A stretch of DNA of 64,000 nt from Pohlia nutans. Lineage: Eukaryota > Streptophyta > Bryopsida > Bryales > Mniaceae. The notes under the pieces are model-generated. The model saw nothing but the letters and a program-made list of their open reading frames with translations. It made no database searches and had not been told where the DNA came from. Shown in pieces: positions 60,506-64,000 of this stretch. Both the position numbers and the translations under genes were made by a program. The DNA lies in the NCBI GenBank assembly GCA_022496805.1, contig CM040085.1, forward strand, positions 18,567,811-18,631,810, read 5' to 3'. Positions within the stretch are counted from its first letter, which is position 1, and each line of letters opens with the position of its first letter.

Positions 60506-63500
60506 TCAATCGTAAAGAAGCTTCTTAAGTCTGCTCAATGCTTCACTAGCTGTTTTATTGGTGGGTTCAAAAATAAGAGCTTGCCTAAAATCTGCACACC
60601 ATACACGCATACACGATGTGATGTATCAGAAATCATTGGACTCTCGGAGTCCATGCAACAATAAATGACTAGTTACAACATTTGCAATTTGTGGCTTGCA
60701 CCAGTCCATACTGTCCATAATCTAAGCTGCAGAACGTGTATATTTACGCTCCAATTTAAATAACCAAAAACAACCTTCTAGCCTGGAACCTGATCTCCCA
60801 TGCTCAAGACACACACAAATGACAAATCTCAAGCAATTATTGACCACCTTTATACTTACCTCAAAAGTAGAGACCTCAAGTTTATAGGACTTACTATAAA
60901 CTCTGATTGAGGAATGTCAAACTCGAGATAAATATTCTAATCATTACCTGAACGCTTTCTAGTCTGTGCATAAAAAGCTATAAAACGGTAACTGATCGCT
61001 TGATTTGTTAACAAACAAATCCTCACAAGCTTCTATTCATGACTGACCAAAGCAATGATACGGAAGGCTCAAGAAAAACGTTTAAAAGCATTTCTAGCTT
61101 GAGAAATGTTATACTTGTTTCTCTGCTCCACCTCTTATCTGTTTTGAATTCAAAACCTTTGTAGGAAGTAGGGCTCCCAACCGTGAAAGACAAGTTGTAA
61201 GATTACGGTACTTGTCAGATGTGTGCAGGGTATAAAGCACTGCATGAAGGAAGCAAGACCATTCAAACCAGAGAAAGGACCCGTCCACAAGCACAGGGAA
61301 AGGCAAAAGCAGGAGGCAAACGCTTGTGACCTTCGTCGGATTCTTTGTAGTATCCCAGAAATTCACGAGCAGTGCCTCTCCTCAGATATGCTTTCACGCT
61401 CTGCAGGTCCAATGCAACGTCAGAATATCGACTGATACACATTTAGATGTACAAGCCAAGCACATTGGTAGTATCCAACTGCGTTTATTGTCTGTACCCC
61501 AAGAGCAGAGACTAAGGAATTGTTTAAAAATGTAGAAGGCTGTGATGCTCAATGAAGATGAGATATGTGTTCAAAGGAATAGTAGCATGTTGGGACCCAT
61601 CATTCCAAAAACATGTGGTTAAAGTAATAGTGACATTCTGAAAGGGTTTTTGAAATTTTCAATTAGTGAGGGTTATATAAAGTATTATTCTGAAGACTAT
61701 ATGGAAAGAGACATATGAAAAATATACATTTCTATTTGGAGGAAAGACGCTTGCGATTAGTCGCTTGTTTTTCCACAATTGTGCTTCAGTAAGGTAAAAC
61801 ACACTCACCTTCTTATCAAGATTCAGTGCCTTCGTACAGTCAGATTCTGCCTCAGGAAAACTGCAAAGATGTAGAATTTGTGTGAGCTGACGGGTTGTGT
61901 ATGAAACCAACTCGAAAGAAATGTCACATTTTTATCAGCACCGATGTCCCTCCTGATAGCAAGTTACTCCCTCTGTCCGAAAATAATTGTCCTAGTTTTT
62001 GGCATTTTTTTCCCGACATATTTGTCCTATGTTTTATACTTCAAATGTCAACCTTGTCCATTTCAAACGGGGCAGACAATGAGAGTGACACAAAACTACA
62101 TACTACTATTAAAGATAGACTATTTTTCGAGTACTGAGACAACTTTTTTTGGCAAAAAAAAGTGTTAAGTTGAAAAATGCCAAAAACTAGGACAGTTATT
62201 TCCGGACAGAGGGAGTAACAAACTATCAGCTTGAGCAGCAGAAACTCAACACAAAAAACGTACTTGCAAAGTTGAAGATAAGCCATGGCACGATTGTTGT
62301 AGTAAGTTGCATTATTTCCGTCCATACGAATAGCCTCGGTGTAATGGTTGACAGCTTTCTTGAAGTCCTTCTCTTTGAATGCTGCATTACCCTGCACTCA
62401 TGAACATGACATCAATGCTGCAGAACCTCCTGTCTGATTAGCTAGCAATGAAAATATACCAAGAGACGCTTTTTACTGTCGTCCTCCCCAAAAACAGGGC
62501 AAATTGATCATATAAGGGAGAGTTGAAATCTGCAATGAAAAGATTACACTATATGATGACTTAAATGGTGAGGGAAATTTACAACAGTTCTTTCAAAGGC
62601 CTTAAAAATATGTTTCGGTCATTGAATCAAGATAAAAAAATCCTTAAAAACAGGTTCAAAATTCACACCTTCTCCTTGGCCAGTTCCGCAGCGTCACTGT
62701 TACCATTGTTCAAGTTAGAATGTTGGTCAACAGCGACTTTATCTTCTTCCCGCACTGTGGCATACAAAGCTAGTAGTGTATCAAGCAGAAACCGGTCACA
62801 GCCCTGTCTTGCAAGTAGGGATACTGCCATAGGCACGTTGCTATGCTCTCCTACTGGCATTGTAACCTGCATTGATTTAGCGATATGTCAATTAAAAATT
62901 GAACCGTCACGGGAGGAAACAGCATACCACTTTACACCTATAATTGTATGACCTGGAGAGGACAGTATCCAATGGTAGAAGACTCGTTAGAGAGTTAGTC
63001 CAAAAAGACCAAGGGTTCATGGATTTAAAATGACTGATTATATTGTTCACATGGGGCCAAATTTTATATCACCAAAATCAGCAAAGCACATTGCATGTGT
63101 TGGTCAAAAAATAAATAAAATTGGACAAAAGAGAGTCCCCATATGACCTACTCAAAACTGCTAAATTTTTTTGGCTTCTTGGTCCTTTAGGGTTTAATTT
63201 ACAGAAACACAGCTAAAATTTACAGACTGGGGAAGATGGGGTACCTGACAGCAACCTGACATGCCTGCTATACATATCAGATCCATTGTCCTATTTCGGA
63301 ATTCCTCCAGCGCTTCAGGTTTGGTACTTAACTTGGGAGGTATGTCTGGAACAGTGGGCAATACAAGAATCGTATCGTTCTATTGTATACGACAAAAAAG
63401 AAACAAAAGAAATTAGCTTCCAAACAAAGTGATAAACTTTTACAACTAAAACATAAGTGTGACAGGACAAGTCAAATGCACATAAAATTTCTTTCCTCGT

Positions 63501-64000
63501 ATAAAACAAAACTCCTGGCCTCTCACTGCAGAACATTCACAATTGGTAAACTCAATAGGTCAGAGCCCTCTATTTACAACTTACTGCAACTGCATATTAC
63601 CTTGAGGAGATCATTGATAGAATAACGAGCCTCATCCTTAATTCTCTGCAGCAGAGGTACCAATTGAGAACTAGTCTCAAGAGCAGCTTTTGCTCGTGCA
63701 GCTGTAGCTGGTGACAGGTCAGGCTTTGCAGTGGTCAACCATTTTTCATGATTTACCTTGAACTCCCATCTGTGAAAGGGCGAAGACAGAACTTTGAGAC
63801 CAAATCAAAACAGCACTTCAAGCATTTATATTGTGCTTGCTAGGGTAAGTGAGTAAAACATCAGAGAATTAACTAAAATAGATACAAAACGTAGTCCTTA
63901 CTCGTAATCACCGCAGCTACCACTTTTAGATTTGGATAAGCAGCAGGAACATTATGATGCCCACCTCTGAATCATCTGCATGGCAATCCGAAGTAATGAC
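60506..64000 (-). CDS. TOC64/OM64-type amidase-like TPR protein, 3' part (8 exons visible)
   Basis: Exons are 64000-63965 (partial), 63769-63601, 63379-63245, 62866-62669, 62391-62264, 61860-61809, 61400-61331 and 60591-60506, with consistent phases. About 291 residues are visible. The first ~180 are the end of an amidase-like domain (VLPTVPDIPP, AGMSGCCQVTMPVGEH). Then come three TPRs from GNAAFKEKDFKKAV to the C-terminus. Lys and Asn in KEKGNAAF, Asn in YYNNRA, and Lys and Arg in SVKAYLRRG form the carboxylate clamp that binds the EEVD tail of Hsp90/Hsp70. TOC64 docks chaperone-bound preproteins at the chloroplast outer envelope, OM64 at mitochondria; which of these it is cannot be decided, because the membrane anchor lies beyond the edge. 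Two introns carry MITEs. Confidence 0.92.
61967..62215. mobile_element. Stowaway MITE in a TOC64-type intron (249 bp)
   Basis: The ends CTCCCTCTGTCCG and the inverse are flanked by TA. CTCCCTCYGTCC is the canonical Stowaway terminus. It lies in the intron between exons 62391-62264 and 61860-61809. Confidence 0.9.
62998..63194. mobile_element. TTAA MITE, family A copy 2, in a TOC64-type intron
   Basis: The interior matches 10934-11152 in the same orientation. The right end TCCTTTAGGG borders TTTAA. The left end is mutated (TTAGTCCAAAAAGACC for TTAACCCCTAAAGGACC). Older than copy 1. Borders approximate. Confidence 0.75.

Noticed and set aside
1..64000. rRNA, tRNA, CRISPR arrays, bacterial-type operons
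   Set aside because: None recognised. The only tRNA-like sequence is the SINE head, and direct repeats are simple tandem arrays without spacers.

Overview
The window is nuclear DNA of a land plant: intron-containing genes with GT-AG splice sites, plastid-related genes (MurA and a TOC64-type protein) and a dense population of plant transposons. The chalcone synthase is moss-like by recollection of the family, and a MurA gene behind a long N-terminal extension fits plants that keep plastid peptidoglycan synthesis (mosses, lycophytes and other non-flowering lineages). A bryophyte, most likely a moss, is the best guess; the species cannot be named from the sequence alone.

Gene layout: 1-814 (-) is the 5' part of a MurA gene running off the window. 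815-11780 is AT-rich intergenic DNA made largely of decayed transposons. 11781-13415 is a complete Tc1-type (DD34E) transposon with an intact transposase. 16094-25308 is a large inverted duplication: two chalcone synthase genes, head to head, in 2042-bp arms that mirror each other without net indels, separated by a 5.1-kb spacer. 25921-27808 (-) is a three-exon nepenthesin-type aspartic protease. 38171-41358 (-) is a three-exon HSPA12-like Hsp70-family protein. 44199-47558 (-) is a six-exon NPG/NPGR-type TPR protein. 60506-64000 (-) is the 3' part of a TOC64/OM64-type amidase-TPR protein with at least eight exons. Introns are mostly about 100-850 bp. The CHS, protease and HSPA12 exons are clearly GC-rich against AT-rich surroundings.

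The genes do not form one pathway. The unusual content is the mobile DNA. A group of short non-autonomous elements with ends CCCYTAAAnG inserts at TTAA (sometimes CTAA), as piggyBac elements do. One of them (52756-53293) sits in only one arm of an otherwise colinear 600-bp terminal inverted repeat of a Mutator-like element (48475-53508), so empty and filled target sites can be compared inside the window. Also present are a tRNA-like SINE with target-site duplication, Stowaway-like, CACTA-like and Harbinger-like miniature elements, and a 1.1-kb fold-back element nested in a TTAA element.

Exon borders were deduced by eye from reading frame, family similarity and splice consensus. No search or alignment program was run. 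I recognised no rRNA, tRNA or CRISPR features.
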